Source: UBA1801 sp035353395
GTDB lineage: Bacteria > Acidobacteriota > Holophagae > Holophagales > Holophagaceae
Assembly: GCA_035353395.1 (NCBI GenBank)
Contig: DAOPZL010000003.1
Coordinates: 55,925 to 119,924, forward strand
Direction: 5' to 3'
DNA: 64,000 nucleotides
Position numbers and translations under genes: made by a program. The notes under the pieces are model-generated. The model searched no databases, was not told where the DNA came from, and was given only the letters and a program-made list of their open reading frames with translations. Of this stretch, positions 27,832-37,278 are shown piece by piece; positions within the stretch are counted from its first letter, which is position 1; each line of letters begins with the position of its first letter.

Positions 27832-28228
27832 GCGGACTCCACATGAAGAGAAAGTTTCATTTACGGACGGGAATCCGGAGGATTCGAGCCCATCAGACCG
27901 CTGGAATCAGTCCTTTCGAAAGATCGCAGGACCATGTCACCCGAATGATTTTACAAACGCCGGGAGTGCATTCATGTAAATTTTTTTCGCAGACAGGCCA
28001 CATCACCTCATCCGTGAAATATAAATCAAGTATTACATCAACTTATATACCCAATCCGCCCGGATGCATTATGAACGTTGTGACCATGGTCATGATCACT
28101 TGATGAATAGGTATGACTTTCGGCATATCCATTGGCGGCTGGGACAAGGGAGGATCGGCGACTATCTTGATCTTCCCAGGGAGAAGTTCCAATCCTCTCT
28201 TTGTCATCGCCGCGAGGGATGAGGCACG
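27832..28228. other. Divergent intergenic region upstream of the decarboxylase operon
   Basis: 397 bases, notably AT-rich at about 27940-28060, between mmdA (minus) and the YcxB-like gene (plus). The minus-strand operon promoter is expected here. A 12-bp palindrome TGACCATGGTCA is at 28081-28092. No gene, riboswitch or RNA was recognised. Confidence 0.5.
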
Positions 28229-28762
28229 ATGAAGGGCATGGAAAAGACCGGGCCTGCCCTCCATCAGGAAACGTGGTCCCTGGAAGGGACCTATACCGAG
28301 CGGGATCTCAGGGTTTTTGCCGCCTTCCTGGCGAGGCGGGTGGCCGGCTCCAGGATCTGGGCGCTGGGAATGTTCATGGCGCTCCCCTTGCTCTGGATCG
28401 GCCCCTTCCGCACCGCGTGGCCCTTCGTGGTCCCCGGCCTCGTCGCGGTGGCGGGCTTCCTCCTCCTCCTGCGCTTCGTGATCCTCCCGGCCCGGCTCTA
28501 CAAGGCCGCCTCCAGGCTTCCGGGCGTCTTCGCCCCGCGCCGCATCACGATCGACGACCAGGAGGTCAGGAACACCTCGGAGGCGGGGAGTCACACCTTC
28601 CGGCTCGCGGACATCCAGGAGGTGGTCCCCGCCCCAGGGCACCTGTTCGTCATGGTCCGGCCCAAGCAGGGGATTCCCATCCCGAGGGCCTGGGTCGGGG
28701 ACGCGCGGCGCCAGGCGAGGCTCGCGTCCCACCTGGCGCCGCGAGGCCGGGCCAGGTCCTGA
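28229..28762 (+). CDS. YcxB-like membrane protein
   Basis: 177 residues with two adjacent membrane helices (about 49-66 and 72-90) and a C-terminal soluble domain (about 105-165) resembling the YcxB-like/PH-like family (ITIDDQEVRNTSEAGSHTFRLADIQEVV). Function of the family is unknown. ATG 28229 is used; ATG 28238 is equally possible. It converges with ilvD, 2 bases between stops. Confidence 0.6.
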   Translation: MKGMEKTGPALHQETWSLEGTYTERDLRVFAAFLARRVAGSRIWALGMFMALPLLWIGPFRTAWPFVVPGLVAVAGFLLLLRFVILPARLYKAASRLPGVFAPRRITIDDQEVRNTSEAGSHTFRLADIQEVVPAPGHLFVMVRPKQGIPIPRAWVGDARRQARLASHLAPRGRARS

Positions 28763-28764
28763 GG

Positions 28765-30447
28765 TCAGGACTCGGCGGGAAGGCTGAGCACCGCGCCCCG
28801 GTTGGCGCTGGTCACGAGGCTCGCGTAGCGGCCGAGCCATCCCCGGACGATCCTGGGGCGGGGCCTCGTCCAGGCGGCGCGCCGGCGTTGCAGTTCGGCC
28901 TCGTCCACCCGCAGTTCCAGGCTCCGGGCGGGGATGTCGATGCGGATGCGGTCCCCGGTCCTGACGAGGGCGATGGGGCCGTCCTCCATGGCCTCGGGGC
29001 TCACGTGCCCGATGCAGAGGCCGGCGGTGCCGCCGCTGAAGCGCCCGTCGGTGATGAGGGCCACCTGCCTGCCGAGCCCCTGTCCCTTGATCATGGACGT
29101 GGGCGAGAGCATCTCGGGCATTCCCGGTCCCCCCTTGGGTCCCTCGTAGCGGATCACCACGACGTGGCCGGGCATGACCTTCCGCGCGGCCAGGGCGGCC
29201 AGACATTCATCCTGGCCGTCGAAGACCAGGGCCTCCCCCTCGAAAACGAAGCAGCCCGGGTCGACGCCCGCGCTCTTCACGATCCCGCCCTTGGGCGCCA
29301 GGTTGCCGAAGAGCACGGCCAGGCCCCCATCCGCGGTGTAGGGGCTCTCCAGGGAGCGGATCACCTGGGCGTCCCGGATCTGCGCGTCCGCGATCGACGC
29401 CCCGAGAGTCCGCCCCGCGACCGTCATGCACTCCAGGTCCACGAGGCCGGGCTTGCGGGAGATCTCCTTCAGGATCGCGCCGATGCCCCCCGCCCTGTCC
29501 ACGTCCTGGATGTGCACATCGGGCACGGAGGGCGAGACCTTGCAGATGCAGGGCGTGGCGGCCGAGATCTCGTTGAGGCGCTCCAGGGGATAGTCCACGC
29601 CCGCCTCGTGGGCGATGGCGAGCCCGTGCAGCACCGTGTTCGTGGAGCCGCCCATGGCCATGTCCAGGACGAAGGCATTGTCCAGGGAGGCCCGGGTCAC
29701 GAGGTCGCGCGGCTTGAGGTCCCGCGCCAGCAGCTCGAGGACCTGCCTGGCCGAGGCCCTGGCCAGTTCCAGCCGGCGCGGGTCCACGGCCGGGATCGTG
29801 CCGTTCCCGGGCAGCGCCAGCCCGATGGCCTCGAGCAGGCAGTTCATGGAATTGGCCGTGAACATGCCCGAACAGGAGCCGCAGGTGGGGCAGGCGCCGG
29901 CCTCGAGGGCGCCGAGTTCGGCCTCGGTCATCTCGCCGCTCTGGACCTTGCCCACGCCTTCGAAGACGGTGATCAGGTCGCTGGCGCCGCCGTCCGGCCG
30001 GGTCCCGGCCAGCATGGGTCCGCCGCTCACGAAGATCGTCGGCACGTTCACGCGCAGCGCGCCCATGAGCATGCCCGGCGTGATCTTGTCGCAGTTGGGG
30101 ATGCAGACGAGGGCGTCGAAGCAGTGGGCCATGGCCATGGTCTCCACGGCGTCGGCGATGAGCTCCCGGCTCGGCAGGGAGTAGCGCATGCCCAGGTGCC
30201 CCATGGTGATGCCGTCGTCCACGGCGATCGTGTTGAACTCGAAGGGGACGCCCCCGGCCTCCCGCACCGCCTCCTTGACCGCCGCCGCGAAGGCGTTCAG
30301 GTGCATGTGGCCCGGCACGATGTCCGTGTACGAATTCGCTATGCCGATGAAGGGCTTGCCGAAGTCCTCCTCCCTGACGCCGGCCGCCCGCAGCAGGCTG
30401 CGGTGCCCGGCGCGCTCCACGCCCTTCTTCACGATGTCCGATCGCAT
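28765..30447 (-). CDS. ilvD: Dihydroxy-acid dehydratase
   Basis: 560 residues, full length. It dehydrates 2,3-dihydroxy-isovalerate and 2,3-dihydroxy-3-methylvalerate to the 2-oxo acids of valine and isoleucine synthesis, using an Fe-S cluster. Cluster-region motifs: CIPNCDKITPGMLMG and CGSCSGMFTANSMNCL. A C-terminal GRFSGGTAGLCIGHVSPEA is characteristic. GGAG lies 6 bases before ATG 30447. No other ilv gene is adjacent. Confidence 0.97.
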   Translation of the reverse strand: MRSDIVKKGVERAGHRSLLRAAGVREEDFGKPFIGIANSYTDIVPGHMHLNAFAAAVKEAVREAGGVPFEFNTIAVDDGITMGHLGMRYSLPSRELIADAVETMAMAHCFDALVCIPNCDKITPGMLMGALRVNVPTIFVSGGPMLAGTRPDGGASDLITVFEGVGKVQSGEMTEAELGALEAGACPTCGSCSGMFTANSMNCLLEAIGLALPGNGTIPAVDPRRLELARASARQVLELLARDLKPRDLVTRASLDNAFVLDMAMGGSTNTVLHGLAIAHEAGVDYPLERLNEISAATPCICKVSPSVPDVHIQDVDRAGGIGAILKEISRKPGLVDLECMTVAGRTLGASIADAQIRDAQVIRSLESPYTADGGLAVLFGNLAPKGGIVKSAGVDPGCFVFEGEALVFDGQDECLAALAARKVMPGHVVVIRYEGPKGGPGMPEMLSPTSMIKGQGLGRQVALITDGRFSGGTAGLCIGHVSPEAMEDGPIALVRTGDRIRIDIPARSLELRVDEAELQRRRAAWTRPRPRIVRGWLGRYASLVTSANRGAVLSLPAES

Positions 30448-30532
30448 GGCCGCTCCTCTGTCCTGATCTTACCTGCCGGCGGCCGCGGGCAGCGATTGGG
30501 AAAGCTTATGCGGCGATTACCGGGCCGGCGCG

Positions 30533-31405
30533 CTACGCCCTGGTCCGGAGCTGCAGCGCGAGGACGCCGGAGATGATGAGGAGGCCGCCGAGGACCTGGG
30601 TGGGCGAGATGCGCTCGGCCAGGAGCAGGCAGGAGAGCAGCACGGTGATGAACGGCTCCAGGGTGCAGATGATGGAGGCGCGGCTGGCCCCGACGAGGCG
30701 GATCCCGGCGAGGAAGCAGACGATGCCGAGGAAGGTGGGAAGCAGCGTGATCCCCAGGATGGCGGCCCAGCCCTGGGGCGGAAGCGTGCCCTGGAGCGTG
30801 CGGGTCGCCAGTCCCCAGGCCGTGAAGGCGAGTCCGGTGGAGCCGCAGATGTAGGCCGCCGCCACGAGGGGATCGAGGTGCTTCAGCAGGCGGTTCCCGA
30901 GGACGATGTAGACGGAGTAGATGAAGGCCGCCGAGAGGATGCACGCGGCGCCGGCGGGCTGGATGCCCGCGAACGTGACGCCGAGCACCAGGTAGAGCCC
31001 TCCCAGGCAGACCAGCAGCGCCAGCGCCTTCATCGGCTCCATGCGTTCCTCCCGCAGCAGGAAGGAGAGGAGCGTGACGATCGCGGGATAGGTGTAGAGC
31101 AGCATCCCCGCGAGGGAGGCCGGCGCGAAGCGCAGGCCGATGGCGAACAGCAGCGACATCCCGCCGTAGCCCAAGGCGCCCATGGCGCAGAGGGCCAGCA
31201 CCTGCGGGAGCGGCAGGCGGACCGGGATCCGCCGGAGCCTCAGCCACAGGAGCAGGAGCAGCGCCGCCAGCACGAAGCGGACGCTGATGATCGTGGTGAT
31301 GTTCGCGCCGGCCGCGTAGGCGAACTTGAGGAAGATCCCCAGGGTCGCGGAGCACGAGGCCGAGACGACCACGACGGCGGCACCCTTGGCTTGCTGGTTC
31401 GACAC
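30533..31405 (-). CDS. EamA/DMT-family permease
   Basis: 290 residues, about ten membrane helices arranged as two EamA repeats (about 8-140 and 150-288). GTG 31405 is the start, with AGGAAAG upstream; extension further upstream would run into the divergent small gene. DMT permeases export metabolites such as amino acids. LLREERMEPMKALA and LLLAERISPTQVLGG segments close each repeat, as expected. Substrate unknown. Confidence 0.87.
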   Translation of the reverse strand: MSNQQAKGAAVVVVSASCSATLGIFLKFAYAAGANITTIISVRFVLAALLLLLWLRLRRIPVRLPLPQVLALCAMGALGYGGMSLLFAIGLRFAPASLAGMLLYTYPAIVTLLSFLLREERMEPMKALALLVCLGGLYLVLGVTFAGIQPAGAACILSAAFIYSVYIVLGNRLLKHLDPLVAAAYICGSTGLAFTAWGLATRTLQGTLPPQGWAAILGITLLPTFLGIVCFLAGIRLVGASRASIICTLEPFITVLLSCLLLAERISPTQVLGGLLIISGVLALQLRTRA

Positions 31406-31516
31406 TGGCTTTCCTTTTCGCAACCCGTGCGCGGGCTCGCCTCGCTCTTCCAGCATGCCAGATGCCGCCGGGAAACCGTGCGCCGCAGTGGCACAATTGG
31501 AGTCCGCGGAGGCGTC

Positions 31517-31810
31517 ATGATCATCCCCGACATCGACGAACTGGTGCTGGAATACGACGAGGAGGCCGGCATCGAGGAACTGGGCCGCCGCGTGCTCTCC
31601 CGCGGCCCCTGGACCACCGTGGCCTTCCTCGTCAGGACCCGCAGCGGACCGGACTCGGCGTGGGAAGGCCCCTGCCTCTGGCTGCACCGCTACCAGAAGG
31701 TGCCCCAGGGCTGGAAGCTGGTCAGCCGCTTCCACACGACGGAGAAGCGCCAGCTGGACGCCCTGCTGCAGGCGCTGTCGGACTGGGGGCTGGCCGAATC
31801 TGGACGGTGA
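31517..31810 (+). CDS. Small conserved-looking protein of unknown function
   Basis: 97 residues from ATG 31517 with GGAGG 7 bases upstream and a GTGGCACAAT element 20 bases upstream. The sequence is acidic at the N-terminus (DELVLEYDEEAG), has no membrane segment, and contains a Trp-rich middle (WTTVAFLVRTRSG, then WEGPCLWLHRYQKVPQGWK). Not recognised. Its good ribosome site and coding composition support expression. It precedes the ABC-F gene by 74 bases. Confidence 0.65.
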   Translation: MIIPDIDELVLEYDEEAGIEELGRRVLSRGPWTTVAFLVRTRSGPDSAWEGPCLWLHRYQKVPQGWKLVSRFHTTEKRQLDALLQALSDWGLAESGR

Positions 31811-31884
31811 GGAGGGCGCCGGCCTGATTCCTCAGGGGACCCGGGCGCGCATTCGTGAGATTCTGGAGAGTTCAGAGGAAACGC

Positions 31885-33819
31885 ATGCCCGATATCGCCC
31901 TCAGCTTGGTCCGCGTCACGAAAGCCTTCGGGGCGAGCCCCATCCTGGACGAACTCACCCTGGGGCTCATGGTCGGCGAGAAGGTGGGGCTCATCGGACG
32001 CAACGGGGCGGGCAAGTCGACCCTGTTCAAGCTGCTGTCCCACGAGGACGTTCCGGATTCCGGCGAGGTGATCCTCACCCAGGGGCTCCGGGTGGCGAGG
32101 CTCTCCCAGGATCCCCACTTCCCGGCCGAGGCCACGGTGCGCACGGCCCTCGAGTGGGCGCTGGCGGACCACCGGGCCCTCATCAGGCGCCACGGCGAGA
32201 TCCACGAGGCCCTGAACGCCGGATGCGACCGTTCCGCGGAGGAGCGCCTCCATGCCGAACTGGAGCGCGTGGAGCACCACCTTCGGCACATCGGCTGGGA
32301 CATCGAGCCGCGGCTCAAGGAGGCCCAGACCACCTGGGGCCTGGCGCAGCTCGAAACCAGGGTGGAGAGCCTGTCGGGCGGCTGGCGCAAGCGCGTGGCC
32401 CTGGCCCAGGCCTGGCTGAAGGACCCGGACGTGCTGGTGCTCGACGAGCCCACCAACCACCTGGATCCCGAGCAGGTCGAGAAGCTGGAGGCGTGGCTGC
32501 AGCACTTCGGCGGGGCCCTCCTGCTCATCACCCACGACCGCCACCTCCTGGATTCCGTGGTGGACCGCATGCTGGAGCTGGAAGGCGGCCGCGTCACGAG
32601 CTACGAGGGCAGCTACAGCGACTACCTCCTCGAGAAGGCGGACCGGGAGTTCCGGGAATCGCGCTTGACGGAGCACATGCAGAACCGGCTGAGGCGGGAG
32701 ATGGCCTGGCTGCACCGGGGCGCCAAGGCCCGGACCCGGAAGTCCAAGCTGAGGATCCAGGACGCCCTGGACCTGAAGGACGACGTGCAGGAGAGGACGC
32801 GGCTGACGACCCGGCAGGACCTGGTGTTCCAGGGCGGCGACACCCGCAGCGACGTGCTGCTCTCGGCCGAGGGCGTCCGCTTCGGCTACGGCGGCGGCCC
32901 GGAGCTGATCGGCGGCCTGGACCTCCTGCTCCAGCGCGGCCTGCGCCTGGCCATCCTCGGTCCCAACGGCTGCGGCAAGAGCACCCTGCTCAAGCTCCTG
33001 CTGGGGGACCTCGAGCCGTCCTCCGGCACCATCCAGCGCCATCCGAAGCTGTCGGTGTCGGCCATCTCCCAGGGCCGCGCCGAACTGGACGGCGCCGCGA
33101 GCATCCTGGACAATCTCGCGGACCGCGCGGCCGTGGTCGCCGTGGGCGGCACGACCATGCAGGCCCACGTCTACCTCACCCGCTTCGGCTTCGAGGTGGA
33201 CCAGCAGGGGCGCCTGGCCTCCACGCTCTCGGGCGGCGAGCGGAACCGGCTCCTGCTGGCCCGGGCCATGCTCCAGCCGGCGGACCTGCTGGTCCTGGAC
33301 GAACCTACCAACGACTTGGACATCCCCACCCTCCAGAACCTGGAAGAAGCGCTCATGGACTACCCCGGCACCCTCCTGCTGGTGAGCCACGACCGATTCT
33401 TCCTGGACCAGGTGGCCACCCACACCCTGGCCTGGAATCCCGACGGGGAGCCTCGGTGGGAACTCTACGAGGGCAATCCGGGCACCGTGCGGCGCCTGCG
33501 GGCCGAACGCGCCCAGGAGGAGGCGGCCGCGCGGAAGAAGGAGATCCAGAGGACCTCCCCGAAGGCCGAGCCGCGGAAGAACCGGAAGCCGGGCTTGACC
33601 CAGAAGGAGGCGCGCAGGCTCGCCGAAGTGGAGGCGCTCATGGCCGAGCTGAACACGCAGATGACCTCGCTGGACGGCATCCTCTTGGATCCAGGGGCCT
33701 TCCTGTCGGCCGATGCGCCGGGACACCAGGCGCTGAAGGACCGCGAGGAGGCCAAGGCGCGACTGGACGAACTCGAGCTGGAGTGGCTGGAACTGGAGGA
33801 GAAGCGGGATCAGGCCTGA
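31885..33819 (+). CDS. ABC-F family ATPase (Uup-like)
   Basis: 644 residues from ATG 31885 (AGAGGA upstream) with two ABC domains and no membrane segment. Domain 1: Walker A GRNGAGKS, signature LSGGWRKRVALAQ, Walker B VLVLDEPTNHLD. An ABC-F linker (about 235-300) follows. Domain 2: GPNGCGKS, LSGGERNRLLLAR, LLVLDEPTNDLD. A basic C-terminal coiled coil (about 535-644) resembles Uup, which binds DNA or ribosomes. ABC-F proteins act on ribosomes to rescue or regulate translation. Confidence 0.93.
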   Translation: MPDIALSLVRVTKAFGASPILDELTLGLMVGEKVGLIGRNGAGKSTLFKLLSHEDVPDSGEVILTQGLRVARLSQDPHFPAEATVRTALEWALADHRALIRRHGEIHEALNAGCDRSAEERLHAELERVEHHLRHIGWDIEPRLKEAQTTWGLAQLETRVESLSGGWRKRVALAQAWLKDPDVLVLDEPTNHLDPEQVEKLEAWLQHFGGALLLITHDRHLLDSVVDRMLELEGGRVTSYEGSYSDYLLEKADREFRESRLTEHMQNRLRREMAWLHRGAKARTRKSKLRIQDALDLKDDVQERTRLTTRQDLVFQGGDTRSDVLLSAEGVRFGYGGGPELIGGLDLLLQRGLRLAILGPNGCGKSTLLKLLLGDLEPSSGTIQRHPKLSVSAISQGRAELDGAASILDNLADRAAVVAVGGTTMQAHVYLTRFGFEVDQQGRLASTLSGGERNRLLLARAMLQPADLLVLDEPTNDLDIPTLQNLEEALMDYPGTLLLVSHDRFFLDQVATHTLAWNPDGEPRWELYEGNPGTVRRLRAERAQEEAAARKKEIQRTSPKAEPRKNRKPGLTQKEARRLAEVEALMAELNTQMTSLDGILLDPGAFLSADAPGHQALKDREEAKARLDELELEWLELEEKRDQA

Positions 33820-33837
33820 GCCCGCTTCCCGGCGGGC
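33820..33837. terminator. Short hairpin between convergent ABC-F and CDF genes
   Basis: GCCCGC (33820-33825) pairs with GCGGGC (33832-33837) over a 6-base loop, starting in the bases right after the ABC-F stop. No T tract. Confidence 0.35.
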
Positions 33838-33856
33838 GGAAGGCCCCCTTCCCCGT

Positions 33857-34807
33857 TCAGCAGCCGCCTGAATCGCACCCGTGCCTGTCCTTGTCCACCG
33901 GATCCAGCAGGCAGCCCTCCGGGTGTTCCAGAGGTTCGAGCTGGATGGTGGCGTGGTCGATGTCGAAGCGCTCGCGGAGCACGCGCGCGAGGGAGTGCAC
34001 GACCCCCGGGTCGACGCCGGGCTGCACCACCAGATGCACGCTCAGGGCGGTGGAAGTCGTGCCGATGGCCCAGATGTGGAGGTGGTGGATGCCGCGGATC
34101 CCGGGGGATTCCAGCAGGAAGTTGCGGACTTCGCCCAGGTCGATGTGCCCGGGGACTGCGTCCAGGCTCAGGTCCAGGGCGCTCCGGAAGAGCGGCCAGG
34201 ACCCGGCGAGCACGATCACGCCCACGACGAGGCTCACGGCCGGGTCCAGCCAGTTCCAGCCGGTGGCGAGGATGGCGGCGCCGGCCACCACGACCCCGAG
34301 GGAGACCCCGGCGTCGGCGAGCAGGTGCAGATAGGCGCCCCGGATGTTCAGGTCGCGGTGGTCGCTGCGCAGGAACAGCAGCGCGGACCCCAGGTTCACC
34401 ACCGTCCCGACGCAGGCCACCACGATCATGGTCAGCCCCTGGGCCGGTTCGGGCGTGGCGAAGCGCCGCACGGCCTCCCACAGGATGCCCCCCACGGCCA
34501 CCAGCAGCAGGCTGCCGTTGACCAGGGCCGCCAGGATGCCCGCGCGCCGGAAGCCGTAGGAGCGCCGGTCCGTGGTCGTGCGTCCCGCCAGCCAGGCCGC
34601 GGTCCAGGCGAGCCCGAGGGTCAGGACGTCGCCGAAATTGTGGGCGGCGTCGGCGACCAGCGCCAGGGAGCGGCTGCGGATGCCGTAGACCACCTCGACG
34701 ACCAGGAACGCCACGTTGAGCGCGATGCCCAGCTTGAAGGCCCGGTGGGTGCCCTCGGCTCCGTGGACGTGGGAATGGGCGTGGGAGTGGCTGTGATGAT
34801 GGGACAT
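33857..34807 (-). CDS. Cation diffusion facilitator (Zn2+/H+ antiporter type)
   Basis: 316 residues: a His-rich N-terminus (eight His in the first 15 residues), six membrane helices, and a C-terminal cytoplasmic domain (about 215-300). The HxxxD metal-site pairs of zinc-type CDF proteins are present in TM2 (AAHNFGD) and TM5 (HLLAD). The C-terminus ends in a Cys/Asp/His-containing tail (DKDRHGCDSGGC), which could bind metal. It exports Zn2+ or related divalent ions. Confidence 0.92.
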   Translation of the reverse strand: MSHHHSHSHAHSHVHGAEGTHRAFKLGIALNVAFLVVEVVYGIRSRSLALVADAAHNFGDVLTLGLAWTAAWLAGRTTTDRRSYGFRRAGILAALVNGSLLLVAVGGILWEAVRRFATPEPAQGLTMIVVACVGTVVNLGSALLFLRSDHRDLNIRGAYLHLLADAGVSLGVVVAGAAILATGWNWLDPAVSLVVGVIVLAGSWPLFRSALDLSLDAVPGHIDLGEVRNFLLESPGIRGIHHLHIWAIGTTSTALSVHLVVQPGVDPGVVHSLARVLRERFDIDHATIQLEPLEHPEGCLLDPVDKDRHGCDSGGC

Positions 34808-34885
34808 GGGAATCCGGAAGCATCCAGGGACTTCCCGGAAGCGCGATGCTTCACGATAGCCTCAATCCGCCTGCCCTGTCCCCGG

Positions 34886-35827
34886 TCAGATCCAGCCCGC
34901 GCGGACCAGGGCCAGGCTGCACGAGGCCACCACGATCCAGAGCGTCAGCCCGAGGATGAGGGGGCGCGGCCCGACCCGCCGCAGGCCCTGCAGGCTGATG
35001 CCGGTCCCGATGCCGAAGAGCGCCAGGGACATCCCCTTGCGGGCAAGCGCGACCAGGACGCTGCCGAGCCCGTGGATGCCGGGGAGCCAGGTGAAGACCG
35101 CCGCGACCAGGAGGAAACCGAGGATGAACCAGGGATGGCGGCGCGGAGCACCATTGTTGCGCGTCAGGGCCGCGGCGGCGAAGGTCAGCGGGACGATCCA
35201 GAGGGCCCGCGCCAGCTTCACCGTCGTGCCCACCTGCAGCGCCTGGGCGCCGTAGGCCAGGCCCGCGCCCACCACGGAACTCGTGTCGTGGATGGCCAGG
35301 GCGCTCCAGAACCCGAAATCCCGCTGGCCCATCCCCAGGGCGTGCCCGACGGCGGGGAAGAGCACGAGGGCCACGGCGTTGAGCAGGAACACGGTGGCCA
35401 GCGCGACGCTCGTGTCCTCCTCCGGCGCGTCGATGGCCGGAGCCAGTGCCGCGATGGCGCTCCCGCCGCAGATGGCGGTGCCCGCCGCCACGAGGAGGCC
35501 GGCCTTGCCCCGCACGCGCAGGAGCCTGGAGAGCAGGAATCCGAGCCCCAGCGTGGCCAGGATGGTGCAGAAGGTGAGCGCCAGGCCGTGGCGCCCCGCC
35601 TTCAGGACCACCCCCAGGTTCATGCCGGCGCCCAGTCCGACGATGCTCCACGCCAGGGCCCGCTTCGTCCAGGTCGCGACCGGCTTCGGCCACGGATTGC
35701 CCGCCAGGAGGGCCACCGCGACGCCCAGGAGGAGGGCGCTCCCGGGTCCCACCCAGGGCACGAGACAGGCGAGGGCCGCCAGGATGAAGATCGGCCGGGT
35801 CAGGGGGCGGGGGTTCGGAGTGTCCAT
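34886..35827 (-). CDS. YeiH/UPF0324 family putative exporter
   Basis: 313 residues, about ten membrane helices, from ATG 35827. UPF0324 hallmarks are GAGMNLG, AAGTAICGGSAIAA, HDTSSVVGAG and the C-terminal GIGTGISLQGLRR. Members such as YeiH are proposed sulfate or sulfonate-related exporters and are typically divergent from a LysR regulator, as here. The transported molecule is not proven. Confidence 0.9.
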   Translation of the reverse strand: MDTPNPRPLTRPIFILAALACLVPWVGPGSALLLGVAVALLAGNPWPKPVATWTKRALAWSIVGLGAGMNLGVVLKAGRHGLALTFCTILATLGLGFLLSRLLRVRGKAGLLVAAGTAICGGSAIAALAPAIDAPEEDTSVALATVFLLNAVALVLFPAVGHALGMGQRDFGFWSALAIHDTSSVVGAGLAYGAQALQVGTTVKLARALWIVPLTFAAAALTRNNGAPRRHPWFILGFLLVAAVFTWLPGIHGLGSVLVALARKGMSLALFGIGTGISLQGLRRVGPRPLILGLTLWIVVASCSLALVRAGWI

Positions 35828-35845
35828 GTCCCGAGCATGAAGTAG

Positions 35846-35858
35846 AATAATCATTATT
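35846..35858. promoter_or_regulatory. LysR-type operator candidate between yeiH-like and lysR genes
   Basis: AATAATCATTATT is an interrupted palindrome centred on 35852, in a 71-base AT-rich divergent spacer. It contains the ATA/TAT halves of LysR boxes and probably overlaps both promoters. Confidence 0.55.
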
Positions 35859-35898
35859 TCTAATCGTTTAATGAGATGTATCATCAGTTTTTCGGATA

Positions 35899-36804
35899 AT
35901 GCCCATGAACATCCTGGACTCCCGCAGGCTCGAGACCTTCCGCATGGTGGCTCTCTGCGGCCGCGTGTCCGAGGCTGCGAGGCATCTCAACCTCTCCCAG
36001 CCCGCCGTCACCGCCCAGGTGCAGCAGCTGGAGCAGGCGCTGGGCCGGAGCCTCTTCCTCCGCTCCCGGAGCGGGATCCAGCTCACGCAGGAAGGCCGGC
36101 GCCTCCTGGAGACCGCCGAGGCGCTCCACCGGCTCCTGGGGGAAGCGGAACGGGTCCTGGGCGAGCCGGGGCTGGAGACCGGACCTCTGCGCCTGGGCGC
36201 GAGCACGACCGCGGCGGCCTACGTGCTGCCCCAACTGCTGGCGGCCTTCCTGCGGCGGCATCCCGCCACCCACCTCCACCTGGAGGTCGGCAACACAGAA
36301 CAAGTCCAGGCCTGGCTGCGGGAGGGCCGGGTGGACCTGGGAATGGTCGAAGGGCTGAGCCGCGCGCCGGGTCTTCGCCTGGAGCCCTTCCGGGACGACG
36401 ACCTGGTCTGCGTCGCGCCCGGGAAGCCTCCGCGCGGCCAGATCCTCCCGGCCACCGTGGCCGATCTGGGCCGGGCCACCCTCCTGTGGCGCGAGCCCGG
36501 CTCCGGCACCCGGGCGGTGGTGGCCCAGGCGCTGGGCCGGCTCCGTCCTCCCAGGACGCCCCGTCCCGGAGACCCGGTCGTGGGCCACACCGAGGCCATC
36601 AAGCGGGCGGTGAAGGAGGGCATCGGGCTGGGCTTCCTGCCCCTCTGCGCGATCCAGGCGGAGCTGGCCAGGGGGGACCTCCAGGTCCTGCCCCTGCCGG
36701 GCCTCCGGATCCGGCGGGCCTTCTCCTGGGTGGTGCCCCCGGGCGGCGCCGCGGGGTCCGCCGCCCAGTTCCAGCGCCTGGCCACGGAGTTCGAGACGGA
36801 GTAG
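35899..36804 (+). CDS. LysR-family transcriptional regulator
   Basis: 301 residues: winged helix-turn-helix at about 6-65 (VSEAARHLNLSQPAVTAQVQQLE) and a periplasmic-binding-like effector domain at about 92-298. The divergent arrangement with the YeiH-like exporter matches the YeiE-YeiH type pair, so it probably senses a sulfur-related anion and activates the exporter. M1 or M3 may start the protein. Confidence 0.9.
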   Translation: MPMNILDSRRLETFRMVALCGRVSEAARHLNLSQPAVTAQVQQLEQALGRSLFLRSRSGIQLTQEGRRLLETAEALHRLLGEAERVLGEPGLETGPLRLGASTTAAAYVLPQLLAAFLRRHPATHLHLEVGNTEQVQAWLREGRVDLGMVEGLSRAPGLRLEPFRDDDLVCVAPGKPPRGQILPATVADLGRATLLWREPGSGTRAVVAQALGRLRPPRTPRPGDPVVGHTEAIKRAVKEGIGLGFLPLCAIQAELARGDLQVLPLPGLRIRRAFSWVVPPGGAAGSAAQFQRLATEFETE

Positions 36805-36836
36805 TCCGCCCGGGCCCCGGAAGGCCGCCTTCCCGA

Positions 36837-37265
36837 TCAGTGGCCGTGGCAGGCGCAGAAGCTGCCGGTGGCCCGGGCGGCCAGCTTCCCGGAAGCGTAG
36901 GCCATGACGGCCTCCTCGGGCGCGAGGTCCTCCTGCACGAGACAGACCTGGATGCCGGCCGAACGCATCGCCTGGGCGGCCCCCGATCCCATCCCGCGGA
37001 CGATCACGGCCTGGCAGTCGCCCAGCAGCTCGGCGAAGGCGCCGTGGTCGTGCCGGTGGGCATGGGCCTCGAGAGGATCCTGGAGGACGGTGGACGAGGG
37101 CCCCTGGCACTCCCGGTCGTGACCCTGGGCTCCGTGCTGGGCGTTCTCCCTCAGCTCCCGGCTCCCGATGGCTCCGCCCTCGCACGTGAAGACCAGGAAG
37201 GCCCTGCTCTTCCCGAAATGAGCCGAAATGGTTGTCCCGTCCATGGTGGGTACTGCGATCTTCAT
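36837..37265 (-). CDS. NifX/NifB-like (dinitrogenase Fe-Mo cofactor) family protein
   Basis: 142 residues from ATG 37265 (MKIAVPTMDGTTISAHFGKS), the standard start of this family. Free-standing members bind Fe-S or Mo-type clusters; nitrogenase genes are not visible here, so a role in iron or cluster handling is likelier. A His-rich insertion (HAHRHDHG, about 84-91) and a C-terminal CACHGH could bind metal. The gene is followed downstream by the convergent lysR gene. Two palindromes lie upstream. Confidence 0.82.
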   Translation of the reverse strand: MKIAVPTMDGTTISAHFGKSRAFLVFTCEGGAIGSRELRENAQHGAQGHDRECQGPSSTVLQDPLEAHAHRHDHGAFAELLGDCQAVIVRGMGSGAAQAMRSAGIQVCLVQEDLAPEEAVMAYASGKLAARATGSFCACHGH

Positions 37266-37278
37266 GACATGACCTCCC

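Noticed and set aside
28081..28092. TGACCATGGTCA palindrome as an operator
   Set aside because: Perfect but isolated, contains a common NcoI-type core, and lies more than 100 bases from either start; kept only as a note.
31690..33726. 678-codon open frame antisense to the ABC-F gene
   Set aside because: Pure shadow of the ABC-F coding sequence; no ribosome site and no recognisable domain.
36819..36833. GGAAGG-CCG-CCTTCC hairpin between lysR and NifX-like genes as a terminator
   Set aside because: Only six pairs, no T tract; too weak to call.
36837..37265. Nitrogen-fixation locus
   Set aside because: A lone NifX/NifB-like domain protein without nifHDK or nifEN is common in non-diazotrophs.
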